Assembly (NCBI GenBank): GCA_958009055.1
Contig: OY253651.1
Coordinates: 682,001-746,000, forward strand
DNA length: 64,000 nucleotides
Direction of reading: 5' to 3'
Source of the DNA: Choricystis sp. odSpoLacu1
Taxonomy: Eukaryota; Chlorophyta; Trebouxiophyceae
The translations under genes and the position numbers were made by a program. The notes under the pieces were generated by a model that was given only the letters and a program-made list of their open reading frames with translations, made no database searches and had not been told where the DNA came from. Positions 10,185 through 21,791 of the stretch are shown here, in pieces (position 1 is the stretch's first letter; the number at the start of each line of letters is the position of its first letter).

Positions 10185-11150
10185 TCAAAAGCCGTGAATC
10201 TTGAGCGCGCTCTTCTTCACCAGGTTGTTGTCCACCAGGAACGTGGACGCGTTCTTGCGTTGGTCGCCCTGCAGCTGAATCACGGCACCCGCCTCCGCGT
10301 CCTCCACCACGGTGCCGTTGCAGCAAAACTCTTTCTTGAACGCTTTGATGACTTTCTTGTAGTCGAACCCCTTGTCCAGGCCCTGGATCGTGGTCAGCGA
10401 CTTGCGCCCGTTGCGCTGTTGCACGCGGATGTGAACGAAAGTCGGCCCCTTGGCCGCGGCGGCGGACGTGGGGGCAGCGGTGGCGGCGGCGGCGGCTTCG
10501 GCGGCTTCGGCGTCGGCAAACGCGTCTGGGGAGGGGGTGGGTGGTGGGAGGAGGGAGGAGGGTGAACAACGCAAGAGCGATGGGGGAGTGGGGCGGCAAA
10601 CGCGCAGGGTGCCGCGGGGACGCGTGCCGCGCGTGCGCCGCAGCCAGTGCGGCCAGCGATTCAGTGCTCTCTCGCGCGTGCGGGAGGGTGGGTCGTGCGG
10701 CCGCGGCACACGCACCGCGCCGCGCTGCCCCGCCTCGCCAGCACGGCGGTCTTTTCTCCAAGAAACGGGCGTCCGCGGTCGGCACGCACGCGCCTCCCTC
10801 TCTCTCCCGCCACAGACGTGACCGCCGGAGTCCCACCCCCCGCATCGGGTGGTCGGAGACGGGGTGGCGCGGGAGGGAGAGCGGGGCAGAGTGTGCGGAA
10901 ACAGAAAGCGCGCGCTCAACAGCGCTCCGCAGTGTCACACGCCGCCGCGTCCCTCCCCACTCTCTCTCTCTCCCGCAACCGGCGCCACCGATCACCCACT
11001 GCCGCGCACACGGCGGTGGGGAAGGATGCGGGGGAGCGGGGGCGTGTGGCGCGGAGGCGCACGCGCTCACGCGACCGCCCCACACACACAGCACAAACAC
11101 TCACCAAAGGCGCCAAGGCCGGCAGGCTGAATGGAGGACAGGTCGGTCAT
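10185..11150 (-). CDS. SUI1: translation initiation factor eIF1 (SUI1)
   Basis: eIF1 binds the 40S subunit near the P site and enforces start-codon selection. Two exons (11150-11105 and 10525-10185) are separated by a 579-base intron and join in phase to 128 residues. The core matches SUI1 closely: HIRVQQRNGRKSLTTIQGL, FDYKKVIKAFKKEFCCNGTV, IQLQGDQRKN and the C-terminal KIHGF. The N-terminus MTDLSSIQPAGLGAFDAFAD resembles plant eIF1 tails and is followed by an Ala-rich insert (about 25 residues) that plants do not usually have. The start is fixed by the first exon, whose donor (GTGAGT) sits after 15 codons. The gene is head to head with beta'-COP. Confidence 0.95.
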
Positions 11151-11423
11151 GCGACGCGGGGTGGGGCGGTGGAAACGCGGGGGGGGGGGGGGGGGACGGC
11201 GGGAGACGCGCAGAAGAAAAGCGATGGGGGAGAGTGAGGCTGTGAGGTGTTTTTGTTTTTTTTTCACTCTCCCCGCCCCCCTGTCCCCTCATCCTCGCGG
11301 CCTCTGCGTGGCGTGCGTGAGGAGCGATCGCCCCTGCTTACCCTGCGTGTGGGGTCGCGAGCGCTCAGCAGCGAGTGACAACAGACAGACACACACACTG
11401 CGTCTGCGGGCAAAGCGATCCTG
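11151..11423. promoter_or_regulatory. bidirectional promoter region (eIF1 / beta'-COP)
   Basis: A 273-base spacer lies between two divergent housekeeping starts. It contains a long G run near 11179-11194 and a T-rich stretch near 11248-11265. Function is inferred from gene orientation. Confidence 0.5.
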
Positions 11424-14400
11424 ATGGTGCGAATTGAACGCGGGCAGAGCAAAACGCGCACACACTCCCTCCGGTCCCCCCGCCATCCCGCCGTCGATGA
11501 GCACAAGACCACGCGCTCAGCGGCGTGGCGGGAGGGAAAGGCCAGAGAGGTCGAGAGACGCGTGTGCGCCGCGCACACCCGGTTTCCCATCCGCGCGCTC
11601 ACGCTTCCCCCCCCCCCCCTCCCCCTCCTCCCCCACAGCCGCTCAAACTCGACATCAAGGTGCGCATGCGTTGGCAACACACGCCAGGCCTCACACACGC
11701 GCTGTGCGCCTGCCCCCGGGAGAGAGAGCAGGGGGCGCGCGGGGCACGCGAAGCAAACGCGCGCATCGCTCAAACAAACTCACCCGACCCCCTTTCTCCC
11801 CACAGAAAAAGTTCGTGCAACGGTCCGACCGCGTCAAGGGCGTCGACCTGCACCCGACGGAGCCATGGTGAGTGGGAGAGAGAGGAGAGAGAGAGGAAAG
11901 GAGGAGGCCTGGGTGTTCCGACTCGTCCCCTCACCACCCACCCACCACCACCCACCCTCCACAGGCTCCTCACCAACCTCTACAACGGCACCGTCTCCAT
12001 CTGGTCCACGGAAGACGGCTCCCTGGTCCGCTCCTTTGAAGCGTCGGACCTGCCTGTGCGGGCAGCGACGTTTGTGGCCCGCAAACAGTGGGTCGTCACG
12101 GGCGCGGACGACATGCACGTGCGCGCCCACAACTACAACACGCTGGCCAAGGAGGCCGCGTTTGAGGCGCATGGCGACTACATTCGGGCGCTGGCGGTGC
12201 ACCCGTCGGCGCCGCTGCTGCTGTCCGCTGGCGATGACATGGTGATCAAGCTGTGGGACTGGGACAGGGCGTGGGCCTGTGCCGCCATCTTCGAGGGCCA
12301 CACCCACTACGTCATGGCGGTCGCCTTCAACCCGCGCGACGCCAACACGTTTGCGTCGGCCAGCCTGGACAGGACGGTCAAGGTGTGGTCGCTGGCGAAC
12401 CCCACGCCCGCCTACACACTGGAAGGCCACGAAAAGGGGGTCAACGCGGTCTCCTACTGCCGCTCCGGCGACCGCCCCTACCTCGTGTCGGGCGGCGACG
12501 ACAGGACGGCCCGCGTGTGGGACTACCAAACCAAGGCGTGTGTGCACGTGCTGGGCGGGCACGCGCACAACGTGAGCGCGGCCGCGTTCCACCCCGACCT
12601 CCCCCTCCTCATCACAGGCTCCGAGGACGGCGCCATCCGCCTGTGGCATGCGGCCACATACAGGCTGGAAGCCTCCCTGTCGTACGGCCTGGAGCGGGTG
12701 TGGGCGGTGGCGGCGAGGCCGGGGTCGACCGCGATCGCGGCGGGGTGTGACGACGGCGTCGTCTACCTCACCGCGGGGCGGGACGACCCCGCCGCCTCCA
12801 TGGACGCCACCGGCAAGCTGGTGTGGGCGCGCGGCGCCGACGTGTGCGGCGCCAGCGTGCGGGCGCTGGGGGAGGAGGCCCTGGCGGGGGCAGAGGATGG
12901 CGACCGCCTCCCCCTCGCCGCGAAGGATGTCGGCGCGTGCGACTGCTACCCCTCGACCCTCACCCACTCCCCCAACGGCCGCTTCGTGGCGGCCGTGGGG
13001 GATGGCGAGTACGTTATCTACACCGCGTTGGCGTGGCGGTCCAAGGCGTATGGGCCGGGGCTGGATGTCGCGTGGCGCGACGACTCTGCTGGCTATGGGG
13101 TGCGCACCTCCCCCACCGCCGTGACTCTCTTCCACCAGTTCAAAGAAGCCGGCACCCTGCGCCTCCCCTACGCCTGCGACGGTGTGCATGGGGGGCCCCT
13201 GCTGGCCGCCCGCGGCGCCGACTGCGTCGTGTTTTACGATTGGGAGAGCGGGCTGCCCGCCGCGCGGGTGGATGTCGGCGCCGCGGCCTCCGTCTCCTGG
13301 TCCGAGTCGCGCTCCCTCGTCGCCATCGTCACCGACGCCGCCACCTACATCCTGGCCTACGACCCCGACGCTGCCGCCGCCGCCAGCGAGGCGGCGGCCG
13401 ACGGCGTGGAGGAGAGCGAGGAGAGTCCCGACGTGTTTGAACTTACGCACGAGATCACCGACGCCGTCGCGTCGTCTGCCTGGGTTGGCGACTGCTTCGT
13501 CTTCGCCTCCCGCGCGGCCCGCCTCGCGTACGCGGTGGGGGGCGACGTCGCCCCCCTGGCCCCCCTGGACGGCCCCCAGACCGTCGTGGGAGCCCTGGCG
13601 TCCGCGGGGCGCGCGTTCACGATCGACCGCGACGGCGGCGTCGCGTCGTACCGCCTCCCCCTCGCCGTCATCGAGTACAAAACGGCTGTGCTGGCGGGGG
13701 ATGTGGATGCGGCTGCGGCCTTGCTGTCGTCGTTGCCGACGTCTGCCCGGGACGGCGTCGCCCGCTTCCTGGAGGCGAGGGGGGAGCTGGATGCTGCCGC
13801 CGCGGTCGCGGTCGACGACACGTACCGCTTTGAGCTCGCCTCCTCGCGCGGCGACCTGGCCGGCGCCGCCGACATCGCCGCCACCCTGGGGGGCGCCACC
13901 ACGTGGCGTGCCCTGGCGGAAGCCGCCCTGGCGGCGGGCGACCTGCCGCTCGCTGCCCGCGCCGCGCGGGCGGCGGGCGACGTCGCGACCGAGCTGTTGA
14001 TCGCCACCGCCCGTGGCGACGCGCCCGCCCTGGCCGACGTCTCCGCCCGCGCCGCCTCCGCGGGCCGCACCGCCACCGCGTTCGCCGCCGCCCTGGCGGC
14101 CGGCGACGCGGCCGCCTGCGTGGACGTGTTGGTGGGGGCGGGGCGCGCGCCCGAGGCCGCCCTGTTTGCGCGCTCGCACGCGCCCTCCGCTCTCCCGCGC
14201 GCCCTCGCCGCCTGGAAGGAGGCCCTCGCCTCCGTCAACCCGCGCGCCGCGGACGCGCTGGCCGACCCGGAGGCCTACCCTAACCTGTTTCCCGGGTGGG
14301 GGGATGCAGTGGCTGCGGAAGGGAAGAAGGGAGGGGGTGGGCGGCCGCCGTCGTCAAACGGGCACGGCGCCGCGGCCGCGCCGCCGCCGCCCGCCGCGGC

Positions 14401-14903
14401 CGCGCCGCCGCCGCCCGCTGCGGCCGCGCTCAAGCCGGCCGCGCCCAAGTCGGCCTCGCCCGCTGCGGCCGCGCTCAAGCCGGCCGCGCCCAAGTCGGCC
14501 TCGCCCGCCGCGGCGGCGCCCCCCCCCCCCCGCGCCGCCGGCCGCGCCAAAAAACGCGTCCCCCCCCAAAACCGCGTCGCCGCCGCCCGCCCCCGCAGCG
14601 GCGCCGCCGCAGCCGGCCGCAGCCGCACCTCCGCCGCCCCCCCCGCCGGCTGCTGCGGCCTCGCCCCCGCCAGCCGCCGTGGCGCCGCCCCCGCCGCCCG
14701 CAGCCGCGCCGCCGCCCCCGCCCGCAGCCGCGCCGCCGCCCCCGACCGCAGCCGCGCCGACACCTGCCCCCCCGGCTGACGCCGACGACGATGACAACGC
14801 CTTTGGCGATGTGGGGGACGAGTTTGACGACGCCCTGGCCGGGGAGGAGGGAGGCGACGACGGCGGCGATGTGGACCTGGATGACGAGGACTGGGGTGTG
14901 TGA
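11424..14903 (+). CDS. SEC27: coatomer subunit beta' (beta'-COP)
   Basis: A subunit of the COPI vesicle coat that recognises dilysine cargo at the Golgi. Exon 1 contributes only the ATG (11424-11426). Exon 2 is a 21-base micro-exon (11639-11659, PLKLDIK), followed by 11806-11867 and 11965-14903. The joined N-terminus MPLKLDIKKKFVQRSDRVKG is the family's canonical start. WD-type repeats follow (LLTNLYNGTVSIW, VVTGADDMHVRAH, LLSAGDDMVIKLWDWD, FASASLDRTVKVW), then the alpha-solenoid (LLSSLPTSARDGVARFLEARG). The C-terminal tail is a long Ala/Pro/Lys low-complexity region ending in an acidic stretch (DDALAGEEGG, DLDDEDWGV). The frame breaks at the C run 14519-14531 (net +1). The exon sum is one base over a multiple of three, giving about 1007 residues once corrected. 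The Ala/Pro tail is much longer and more repetitive than in plants. Confidence 0.95.
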
Positions 14904-15588
14904 GAGAGAGAGAAAAAAAAGGGGAGGGAGAGAGAGGGTTTTTTGAGGGCGGGTAGGAAGAAAATCCACACACACCCGCGCACACACACGACCGTGCGCA
15001 GCTTTGTTTGCGTGAAGGGTGGGGGGCCGGAGGGGGCGTGCCAAAACGTGGAGAGAGAGAGGGTTATCAAGAGACAAAGGCGCGCGCGCGCGCGCGCGCG
15101 TGCAAACAAACCAAACCAAAAGAGACACGCTGTCAAAACACACAGAAACTTGTGAGCGGGAGGGTGGAAAAAAAAACACGGTGTTTTTTTTTTTTGGTTT
15201 TGCACGTTGGGAGCGGGGGTGGGGTCGGTTGTTTTTTGTGTGTCGCCGCCACACTTTCCCCCTCCCACACCCGCCTCCAGCAACCTCGCGGGCCGTGATT
15301 TTGTTGCCCCCCGCTCTTTCTCTCTCCATCCTCACTCAGGCACCCGAATAAAAAAAAGGCACAAAGAAAAAAGGGTATGAAAAAAAGCGTGGGCCTCGAA
15401 ACTCGTGTTTAGGGAAGGAAAAAAAAAAGTGGATTTTTTCACTGTGGTTTGGGGACAGGGGCGGGTTCAAACCCGCCCGCGCTCGCCACATATCAGAAAA
15501 AAAGGGATGTGTAAAAAGTAGGTGGGTAGGGGGAAAGAAAGAAAAAGGGGGGCTGGGGAGCCCCTGGCGTCTTCACACGCTCTCTTCT
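14904..15588. other. 685-base convergent spacer with (CG)n tract and hairpin
   Basis: No gene is supported. It contains a CG repeat (about 15081-15101), A-rich tracts (15169-15176, 15348-15358, 15370-15372, 15419-15428) and an inverted repeat at 15459-15478. It should hold the 3' ends of beta'-COP and of the large secreted protein on the minus strand. It is visibly poorer in G+C than its neighbours. Confidence 0.55.
15459..15478. repeat. inverted repeat, 9-base arms, 2-base loop
   Basis: Arms GGGCGGGTT and AACCCGCCC around CA. It lies 111 bases downstream of the stop codon of the minus-strand gene ending at 15589, so a 3' UTR hairpin is possible. The centre resembles a tRNA T-loop, but no cloverleaf can be built around it. 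Confidence 0.7.
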
Positions 15589-18500
15589 TCACCCGCGCAC
15601 CGTCCCCGCCGGCGCGCGGCGCCGGCGCGACAGCACGACCGCCGCCGCCGCCGCGCCCGCCAGCAGGACGACGGGCACGATGACGCCGACGGCAATGGCG
15701 CCGCCCTTGGACAGGCCCCCCTTTTGGGCGGGGGAGGCGAGGGGGGCGGCGTCCAGGACGCCCGGGAGGGAGGCAGTCGCAAGCGACGCGCGCACGCCGT
15801 CGGGCGACGCGGCCGCGGCAAACGCGTCCGCGGGCACGGTGCCGGCGGCCAGGCGACCGACCGCAGGCACCAGCTGGGCCTGGGCCACGTACGTCGTCTT
15901 CTGGGTGTCGGCCGGGTTTTTGGCGGCGCCCGCCTCCGCGTTGAGGGAGGCAACCGCGCCGGCGGCCGCCTTGGCGACCGACGCGTCGACCGCGGGGGGG
16001 GGCGTGCCCGGGGCGGTGGCGGCGGCCAGGGCCTGGGCGCGCGCAAAGATGGAGGCGATGACGGTGGAGTCGGCCAGGTTGAGGGCGGCGCCTTCCACGG
16101 GGTTGGGGGTGGTGGAGGAGGAGGTGGTCTCCTCCGCCGCGGCGTCGCCAGCGGGCGCGGCAGCCACCGGCGCCGCGCGGGCGGCACCCGGCACCGCGGG
16201 CCCAATCAGGGGCAGCGACGGCAGGGGCAGCGGGGCGGGGCGGGGCGGGGGCACACGGTCGCCCGCGCGGCGCAGGGGCGGGCCCGACCGGCGCGGCGCG
16301 GGCGGCGCGTCGGCGTCGTCGGCCTGGGCCAGGCGGCGGCGGCGGCTGCCCTTGTCGGCGGCGGCAGCGTCCGCCGTCTCGTCAGCGGACGCAGCCTCCT
16401 TGGTGTCCTCGTCAGCGGACGCGGGGGAGGGGGCGGGGGCTTCGACGGAGTCGTCGACGCCCGCCTTTTTCGCAGCAGACACAGCGGCCTCGGCCAGCGC
16501 CGCGTACGTCAGCACCGCCGCGTTGGCGTACGCGGGCGTGTCGCCCGCCAGCAGGGAGGCACCCATCGTCACGGTGTTGGCGATGGCGGCGTTGGCACGC
16601 ACAGCCGTCATGGCGGGGCCAGACGGGTTGGCCTCGGAGAGAACAGCAGCCAGCGCGTCATGCGTGGGGACGTCGATGGTGTCCGCCAGGCCAAACGCGG
16701 CGGCCATCAGTTTGGGGGTGAGCCCAGCCGCCTTGCCAAACACCAGCAAAGATGACAGAGGGGACGCAGACGGCGGCTTGGCCATGCCGGCCTCCGTCGT
16801 GGGGAGCGGCGTGGCCAACGGGTTGAACACCGGCTGCAGCGTCGCACGGTCGAAGCAGAACCCGGGGGCGTCAGACGGGGAGCCGACAGCCGCGTAGGAG
16901 CGGCCGCGGGCGGCAGGCACAACATACGCCACCGACCCGGGGTGGTCGGCCAGAATCGCGGCGGGCACGCCAAAGCGGCCGCCCTTGACCGTGGTCAGGA
17001 AGCCGTCGACCTTGTCAAACGTGCCGTCCATGCGGGGGGCGCCCCCGATGACGAGGGCGCAGTCGGAAACGTAGCCATCGTAGGCGACACCGTTGAGGGT
17101 GGGGGCGCCGTCCGCGTCGACGGGCAGCATGGCGGCCGCGCGGGACGCGGCGTCGGCGGCGCGCGCGGCCGACGCGGCCGCCGCGCGCGCGGCCTCCGCG
17201 TCGGCCGCCATCTTGGCGGCTTCATCCTGCCAGTCGTGCCCCCCAAAGTTGGCGGACGTGGCGGCGGGCGTCTTGGAAGCGGCGGACTTGGCGGCCGCGT
17301 CGGGGGCGGGGGGCGCGGCGGGCTTGGCGCCGAGGCGGGGCGGCTTGGGCGCTGCGTCAATGAACGCCTTGGCGGCGGCCCACGGGTTGTCGCCCAGGGA
17401 CTCCCCATTCGGCAGCTTGGTAAACGGAGACGTCTGCGAGAACTGGACGTTGATGGGGGCGCCGTTGGCGTCGAACGGGTTTTTGATGGCAAACCCGGTG
17501 GGCACGGGCGCGCCCTTGCCCGACGCGGACGCCGTCTTCAGGAACGACACCAGGTTCTTGGTCAGCGTCTCCGCGTCCGAGGCGGCCGTCGCCAGCCACA
17601 CCTTGCCCGAGGGCGCGTCCTTGACGCCGATGCAGTCGAAGAAGGGGTCCCCCGTCTCGCCGCGCACGACCTGGTCAAACTTGACGCCGAGAGCATCGAT
17701 CGCGCTCTTGGGCGGGTGGACGCGGGCGACACCGGTGGCCGGGTCGAACGTGACCAGCGGCGGGCGCTTGGGGTCGGGCTTTTTCAGCAGGTCGCGCAGG
17801 GTAGCGTTCTTGTTGGACAACGTCGACTTGATCTGGGTCAGCAGCGCGTCCGACCCGCCCAGCGCGGCGACCAGGGTCGCGTTTTTGGAGGCCAGCGCCT
17901 CCGCCAGGGTCGCGTTCTTGGCGGCCAGGGCAGCCACAAAGGACGCGTTCTTGGCGGCCAGGGTGGAGGCGAGGGACGCGTTGACACCCGTCAGCGAGAC
18001 AAACGAGTTGAGCTGGGTGAGGGCGGTGCGGTCGCCGAGGTCGGCGAGCGCTTCCTTGGCAAACTCGTCGTCATCGGCCGCGCCCGACTGGACGCGGTCC
18101 ATGAGGCGGGAGTAGGCGCCCGCCGACTGTTCGGCGACAGCGTCGGACAGTTCCTCGGAGGACGCAAACTTGTTTTCGCCAGTCAGAGGGTTGATGAGGG
18201 CCGGGGTGGCAGAGTTGGGCACGCCCAGCAGCGCCGAAGGGTCGACGATCTTGCCGCCCGCCGGGTTGATGGTGTCCTCCATGGACGGCTTGGCCGGCAT
18301 GCCGCCCGACACGGCCAGGGAGCCGGACGCGGGGGCGACGGCGGCGGCGGCCGCGTCCACGGCGGACGCGGCGGCCGCGCCCGTCGCGGCGGCCGCGTCG
18401 GCCGCGCCGGCAGCGCCGTCGAGCACGGACGCAGCCTCGTCTTTGACGGCAGCCGCCGTGGCGGCAGCAGTCGCATCCGCAGCAGCGGGCACGGCGGCAG

Positions 18501-20153
18501 ACGCGTCGGTGGCGGCCTCCATGGACGCGATCTCGGCGCGGATGGCGGCCTCCGCGTCGGCGTCGGCAGTCGCGGCCGCGGCGGCTGACGCCGCGGCAGC
18601 CGCCTGCATCAGGCGGCGCGTGGACGGCGCGGGCGCCGTCACTCCCGCCGCCATAGCCAGGGCTTTCGGGTCGCGGGAGGCAGGCTCAAAGGGCGTGCAC
18701 GCCCAGTCCTTGCCGTCGGCCGCGAAGGTGCGCACGTCGGGCACACCCGACGCGTCTGCCTTGCCGAACGACGCGTCGCGGTCAAGGGCCAGGGACGACC
18801 CCATGGCCACCGACTTGAGGGCGTCGGGCTCGTACCCCGGCAGCTTGGTACCGGCGGGTGCGGCCTTGGAGGCGGCGGCGCCAGCGCCAAAGCCGGGGAG
18901 ACCGGGAAACTTGGCCGCCAGCGACGCGAGCGCCGACTTGGCGTCGGCCGCGGTGGGCACCGTCGGCTTGGCGTCCTTGCCCAGCTTGGCAAACACGTCC
19001 CCGGCCGGCCCCTTGAAGTCTTTGGGCAGGCCCAGCGGCGACGCGGCGGCCGCCTGCTTGAAGGCTTGCGGCGCGCCGCGCAGCGCGGGCACCGCAAAGA
19101 TGCAAAAGTTTTCGTCGTCGGGCGCAAAGCCGTACGGGTTGGGCCCGGGCCAGTGGCCCAGGGCGGCCCCCTCCTGCTTCAGCACCAGCATGCGGTCCAC
19201 CAGCTTGTTGAAGTCGACGTGGGTGTAGGCGTCGTTGGCCAGTTTCAGCACCTTGTTGGCGACGAGGGGCGCGCGCTCCTGCACCTTGTCCTCCACTTTC
19301 GACACGATGTACTCGGGCGTCGGCCCATCATCGGGGTGGGGGAACCGCATCTCCTCGTTGATGGTCTGCATGGCGCCCGACAGGCGGGGCGCGGTGGCCA
19401 GCACGTTGGCGTTCGCGGTTGCGACGTCGGCGTCGGACGCCGCAGGCACGCCCTCGACCAGGCCAGCAGAGGCAGCAGTCGTCTGCAGGAAGGATTGAGC
19501 GGCGGCCGGGTTATCGGCCAGCATCTTGAGCTGGGCGTCTACCGCGGACTGGATGGACTTGGGGTCGACCAGGGACGCGAGGGAGAGGCCGCCCGCGGGC
19601 GCGGGGGCGGCCGCGAGCGACGCGGAGGGGGCGCCCGCGACCGCGGCCTCGGGGGCGGCGTCTTGGGCGGCTTCCACTTGGAGGAGGTGGCGGAAGGTCT
19701 GTGGGTGTGGGTGTGGGAGTGTGTGTGGTCGCGAGAGGGCGCCAGAGGGAAAACGCTTTTTTCTCTCGCTCGGCGCGCGACGGCGGCGGTTTGGCGCGCG
19801 CGCGCGCGGCCGGAAGCCACGCCCCTCCTCTCCCCCCGACCTAGCGCCCGTTTCCCGGCCCACCACCCCTCCTCCCCGCCGCCAACGCGTGCACGTGAAC
19901 TCTGTGCCCCCGCCCGCGTCAAAGTTACAGAGGCCGAGGGCGTGTGGGGGGTGGCGCGGTGCGCGCCCGCATTGCCGCGCGCGCCATAGCCGAAGAGTCC
20001 GCCCCCCCCCGCCGCCCCATGCCTTCACATTACGCCGCCCCACCCACGCGGGCAGCCACCACCCTACCCCCACACACTCACCATGTGGGGCGTGGCCTGG
20101 GCGAAGGCCACGCAGGCCAGCAGCAACAGCGCGCGGGCGCGGGTGCCGTGCAT
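15589..20153 (-). CDS. large Ala-rich secreted, C-terminally membrane-anchored protein (type I), extracellular-matrix type
   Basis: Exons 20153-20082 and 19698-15589 encode 1393 residues, in frame throughout. Residues 1-20 are a clear signal peptide (ARALLLLACVAFAQA), followed at 27-31 by RHLLQ. A second RRLMQ and a third RRRLAQ lie deeper, each followed by Ala/Asp-rich sequence, as if marking processed modules. The middle holds helical repeats of 11 residues with N-glycosylation sequons. The C-terminus has one hydrophobic helix (AIAVGVIVPVVLLAG) then RRRR and a short tail, the topology of a type I membrane protein. Several regions between repeats look globular (GHDWQDEAAK; VAYDGYVSDCALVIGGAP). 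I recognise no enzyme domain. A structural cell-surface or adhesion role is inferred from architecture. Signal peptide and body are split by a 383-base intron at 20081-19699. Confidence 0.8.
17795..17990 (-). other. 11-residue N-glycosylated helical repeat segment in the large secreted protein
   Basis: On the minus strand the protein reads NASLASTLAAK, NASFVAALAAK and NATLAEALASK, each 11 residues, then NATLVAAL and later SNKNATL: five N-x-S/T sequons, the first four at a strict 11-residue spacing. An 11-residue period fits three helical turns, so the glycans would line one face. The same pattern dominates the protein at 27418-28860. Confidence 0.8.
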
Positions 20154-20339
20154 GGCGGTGAAGGTTTTGGGAAAACGAAACGAAAAAAGGGGGGCAGAAA
20201 GCGAGCACGCGCTGCGCTCTGCGGACCGCGCGACGGCCGAAGCAAAGGCTTCGAGCGCCGAGGCGGTTGGGGGGGGAGGCGGGAGGTGGGGGGAGCACAA
20301 GAAAGAAACGCGAGTGTGAGTTCGCAAGAGGGCGGGCAA

Positions 20340-20367
20340 ACGTTCGTTTGTCTCTACAAACGAACGT
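20340..20367. repeat. perfect inverted repeat, 12-base arms, CTCT loop
   Basis: Arms ACGTTCGTTTGT and ACAAACGAACGT. It begins 29 bases past the FKBP stop codon on the minus strand, so it could be a hairpin in that 3' UTR. It is also 187 bases upstream of the large secreted-protein start. Confidence 0.85.
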
Positions 20368-20395
20368 AGACCCACAAAACTCTCACACCCAACAC

Positions 20396-21215
20396 TCACT
20401 TCCTGACCTTGACCAACGCCACCTCAAACACCAGTGGTTCGCGTGCATGCACCGCCACCTGCCTCCTCGCCGCAAACGTGGGCGGCTGGGGGGCGGCGGC
20501 GGGGAAGGCGCCATAGGCTGCGGCCGGGGGCAGCAGCGCGCGGCGCTTGCCGCCGGGACGCATGCCGGTGACGACGGAGGAGAGGCCGGGGATGATGTCG
20601 GGGGAGCCCTGATGATTGGTGCGTGTGTGTGTGTGGTGTGGGTGGTGGCGGGAGGGACAAGAAAACCAAAACAAAACAAAACAAAAAGCACCCGTTTCTT
20701 TTCTCACCACCACAAACGTGAACGGCTCCGCTGGCACGTCAGCCGGCTGGAACGCAACCCCTGCACCGTGGCATAGATGAAATAGCCGTTGGCGCGACGG
20801 AGGACGTATTCTACTGTGACCGAGTCTCCTGGGGCAGCGACGTCACCAGCTGTTCCCACCGCCACGTCCTTGGCGCGCACCCCCAGGTCGCCCGCCAGGA
20901 AGAAGGGGGGGGCGGCGTCATCGACGGGGGTGGCGAGGCCGGGGGATGACCAGTCGCCCGCGTCGGCGCGGGAAGGGAGAGGGCTGAGTGTGTGGGAGGA
21001 GGAAGCTTGAGTGAGCGAGAGGGACCGTTCCACCATCCATCATTTTCATTCACACAAACTCTCTCTTTCCCCAATACTGACCTGGCCACCACCGCCGCCA
21101 GCGTGGCGGCCAGCACCGCCCGCCGCGGCGGCATCGGCGTCGGGGGCGCGGGCGCGCGTGGTGTGGGTGGGGGCGGCGCCGCGCGAGTCGGCGTGTGGGT
21201 GGTGGAGGGGCGCAT
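20396..21215 (-). CDS. FKBP-type peptidyl-prolyl isomerase, probably thylakoid lumen
   Basis: Exons 21215-21082, 20983-20708 and 20608-20396. The N-terminus is Pro-rich then PPRRAVLAATLAAVVA, a twin-Arg plus hydrophobic stretch as in lumen-targeted (Tat) FKBPs. The FKBP core follows: GDSVTVEYVLRRANGYFIYATVQG, AFQPADVPAEPFTF, IIPGLSSVVTGMRPGGKRRALLPP and LVFEVALVKV. This resembles the FKBP16/17 group of plant chloroplasts rather than canonical FKBP12. A frame break lies at 20758-20761: the sense strand has four G where five would restore VQGVAFQP, so one base seems to be missing. The exon sum (623) is one short of a multiple of three. About 207 residues once corrected. Intron 2 (20707-20609) contains an AAAAC tandem repeat at 20667-20686. 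The gene is divergent from the ubiquitin-fold gene with 166 bases between starts. Confidence 0.85.
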
Positions 21216-21381
21216 TGTGTGCGAGCGTGTGTGCAGTGCCGGGGAGAGGAGAGAGTGTGACGCGCGGGGGGAGTTTGTGGAGATAGCAGACTTGCAGATT
21301 GCGCCGCGGGCGTGGGCCGTCGTCGGGGGCGCGCACACCCTCACTGCTCGTGCCCTCCCCTCCATAACGCCCGCCACCCAC

Positions 21382-21758
21382 ATGAGGGTGCACGTCCTGG
21401 TCGACGCCGCCCTGGAGGCGACCTGTCCCACCCTGGTGGTGGACGCGACCGACCCGGGCGCCACGACTGTGGGGGACCTGAAGCGCAAGGTGAGGGGTGG
21501 GTGGGCCGAGGGACACAGGAAAGGAAGCAAAAAAAAACGGACCTCCGCTTGCCTCTGACCCACACCCCCCCACCCCACCCCACACACACACACGCACATT
21601 CTCTTTCGCCACGCATCAGCTGCACGACCTGGCCAAAGCGGGTGGCATGTTTGACGTGGCGCCAGAGGAGATGGTGAGTGTGTGCGGAGGGAGGGAGCGG
21701 GGGGTGCAAAAAACTGCAGGGGCGCACACCAACACAACCAACAGCGGCCACGTCCCCC

Positions 21759-21791
<33 letters not shown>

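Noticed and set aside
15440..15490. Possible tRNA (GGGTTCAAACCC-like T-arm)
   Set aside because: The stem-loop has arms of nine bases around two, which gives the wrong loop size, and no acceptor, D or anticodon arm can be placed around it on either strand.
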